From the NCBI RefSeq assembly GCF_001039265.1, contig NZ_LFEK01000074.1, positions 2,421 through 8,438 on the forward strand: 6,018 nucleotides of DNA. The letters run 5' to 3'. Origin of the DNA: Synechococcus sp. GFB01. Lineage in GTDB: Bacteria; Cyanobacteriota; Cyanobacteriia; PCC-6307; Cyanobiaceae. Positions 5,408 to 6,018 of this stretch are shown here, one piece after another. Made by a program: the position numbers and the translations under genes. Numbering within the stretch: position 1 is the first letter of the stretch; each line of letters opens with the position of its first letter. Under the pieces are notes generated by a model. That model made no database searches. It saw only the letters and a list, made by a program, of their open reading frames with translations, and was not told where the DNA came from.

Positions 5408-5452
5408 CGAGCCGCAACCTTGCTGCTCCGCTCAGGCAGCAGCTCCGGCTCG
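5408..5452 (-). terminator. Nested stem-loop at the 3' end of the minus-strand small gene
   Basis: An outer 7-bp stem CGAGCCG (5408-5414) and CGGCTCG (5446-5452) encloses an inner 6-bp stem TGCTGC (5421-5426) and GCAGCA (5436-5441) with a 9-nt loop. It begins directly after the stop of the minus-strand gene. It could end or protect that transcript, but no T-run follows on the minus strand. The type is a best guess. Confidence 0.4.
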
Positions 5453-5454
5453 GC

Positions 5455-5652
5455 TCAGGGCTGGAGCATCCGGTTCACCTGGTCGGCCTGGCGCTGCTGT
5501 TGCGCGTCGATCCCCTCGACCGCCTGCCGGGCGCGATCGATGCTCTCGACTGGGGCAGCCTTGGGGCCGGCCGGGGAGCCGCTCAGCGGGGTCCAGCGGG
5601 TCCAGAGCAGCAGCACGCCCACCAGGGCGGCGATCAGGCCAATCAGTGCCAT
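5455..5652 (-). CDS. Small membrane-anchored hypothetical protein, 65 aa
   Basis: A 65-aa product with one N-terminal membrane span (ALIGLIAALVGVLLLW, residues 2-17), a short Pro/Gly/Ser-rich linker (about 20-34), and a C-terminal amphipathic, possibly coiled-coil helix (ESIDRARQAVEGIDAQQQRQ and onward). The organised layout and sensible composition favour a real gene although no family is recognised. A longer overlapping minus-strand frame (5432-5761) has a poor protein profile and was not chosen. The ribosome site before the ATG is weak (GGA only). The gene converges on the hli operon and diverges from the kinase at the right edge. An N-in anchor with a soluble helical tail is inferred; the function is unknown. 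Confidence 0.6.
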   Translation of the reverse strand: MALIGLIAALVGVLLLWTRWTPLSGSPAGPKAAPVESIDRARQAVEGIDAQQQRQADQVNRMLQP

Positions 5653-5765
5653 GGCGGATCCGTGGGGAGGCGAGGGCGCCGCGCAGGCGATCCCCCGGAC
5701 CCTCCACCTTGTGGCGCGGGGCGGCGCATGTCAAACAGGGCCTGAGCAACGCCGGGAGCATGCGG

Positions 5766-6018
5766 ATGCACGAAGGGTCTGCGGGTCCGGAGCCCTGGCG
5801 TCCCTGCCCCTGGAGGCCCTGCCGCAGCTGCCGCCCTCGATCTGGCCGTGGTGGGCCATGTGGAGGTGGTGAGCTTCGTGGCGGTGGAGCACCTTCCCCG
5901 CCATGTGGAGGTGGTGAGCTTCGTGGCGGTGGAGCACCTTCCCCGCCCCGGCGAGATCGCCAGGGGTGAGGGCCCTGCTGGAGCTGCCCGCCGGAGGTGG
6001 CGCGGTGGTGGCGGTGGC
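5766..6018 (+). pseudogene. PfkB-family sugar kinase, 5' end only, frameshifted
   Basis: Start of a PfkB/ribokinase-family carbohydrate kinase that runs off the window. One frame (codons from 5845) gives AVVGHVEVVSFVAVEHLPR followed by PGEIARG. The family's PAGGGAV box appears instead one frame over (ALLELPAGGGAVVAV, from 5972). The distance between GEI and PAGGG is 28 nt where 27 would keep frame, so one extra base lies between about 5959 and 5986. An exact 45-bp duplication (5855-5944) repeats HVEVVSFVAVEHLPR. No usable start exists in the first frame before GTG 5848. ATG 5766 has a good GGGAG (5754-5758) but is in a third frame, so a further shift may exist. A true pseudogene and sequencing or assembly errors at a contig end are both possible; the sugar substrate cannot be told. 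Confidence 0.55.
5855..5947 (+). repeat. Exact 45-bp tandem duplication inside the kinase gene
   Basis: Two identical 45-bp units, 5855-5899 and 5900-5944, plus three further matching bases. The unit is a multiple of three and duplicates 15 codons (HVEVVSFVAVEHLPR) in frame. In PfkB-family proteins this segment normally occurs once, so the second copy is an insertion. Identity at every position implies a very recent event, or an assembly artefact. Confidence 0.95.

Noticed and set aside
5384..5460. A tRNA-like T-arm on the minus strand (GGCTCGATTCC)
   Set aside because: The T-stem does not pair and no matching D arm, anticodon arm or acceptor stem could be folded around it.
5382..5969. Long plus-strand frames over the minus-strand small gene (5321-5872 and 5382-5969)
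   Set aside because: Very Arg/Pro/Gly/Ser-rich, no domain, begin at or next to the terminator, and one ends by translating the 45-bp repeat as CGGGELRGGGAPSPP, which is not protein-like. Only short pieces near 5766-5836 may belong to the broken kinase.
1..6018. CRISPR array, insertion sequence, integrase or HIP1 (GCGATCGC) sites
   Set aside because: No spaced repeats, transposase or integrase motifs were seen, and no exact HIP1 octamer was found by eye.

Overview
The window looks like a stretch of a GC-rich picocyanobacterial chromosome (marine or freshwater Synechococcus/Cyanobium type). The main evidence is two high-light-inducible proteins (HLIPs), an HLR1/RpaB-type light-response motif in front of them, and a LexA of the cyanobacterial type. 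Housekeeping genes here are very GC-rich (45 of 60 bases are G/C at 241-300 in argF).

Layout: 21-974 is argF (ornithine carbamoyltransferase, arginine biosynthesis). It is followed on the same strand by lexA (about 1067-1672), which has all residues needed for self-cleavage. A promoter-like sequence, a cyanobacterial-type SOS box and a perfect 17-bp palindrome lie in the argF-lexA gap. tRNA-Ala(GGC) follows at 1763-1835 with a hairpin behind it. After a roughly 430-bp stretch with no convincing gene comes a long gene (2314-3861) for an MscS-type channel with a C-terminal cyclic-nucleotide-binding domain. This gene is clearly less GC-rich than argF (28 of 60 G/C at 2461-2520), which suggests separate ancestry.

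Region 3862-4645 is largely unexplained; the best coding candidate is a small hydrophobic ORF at 4190-4384. Then comes a compact light-stress operon: hli (47 aa, HliC-like), two tiny single-membrane-span ORFs of 38 and 26 aa joined by an ATGA overlap, and a second hli (78 aa), ended by a strong intrinsic terminator at 5357-5383. The two tiny ORFs are the best candidates for something undescribed, as possible small partners of HLIPs.

A small membrane-anchored protein (5455-5652) lies on the minus strand, converging on the hli operon. The right edge (about 5766-6018) holds the start of a PfkB-family sugar kinase that carries an exact 45-bp tandem duplication and at least one frameshift. It is either a broken gene or a low-quality sequence end.

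All assignments come from reading motifs by eye. No database search or structure prediction was run.
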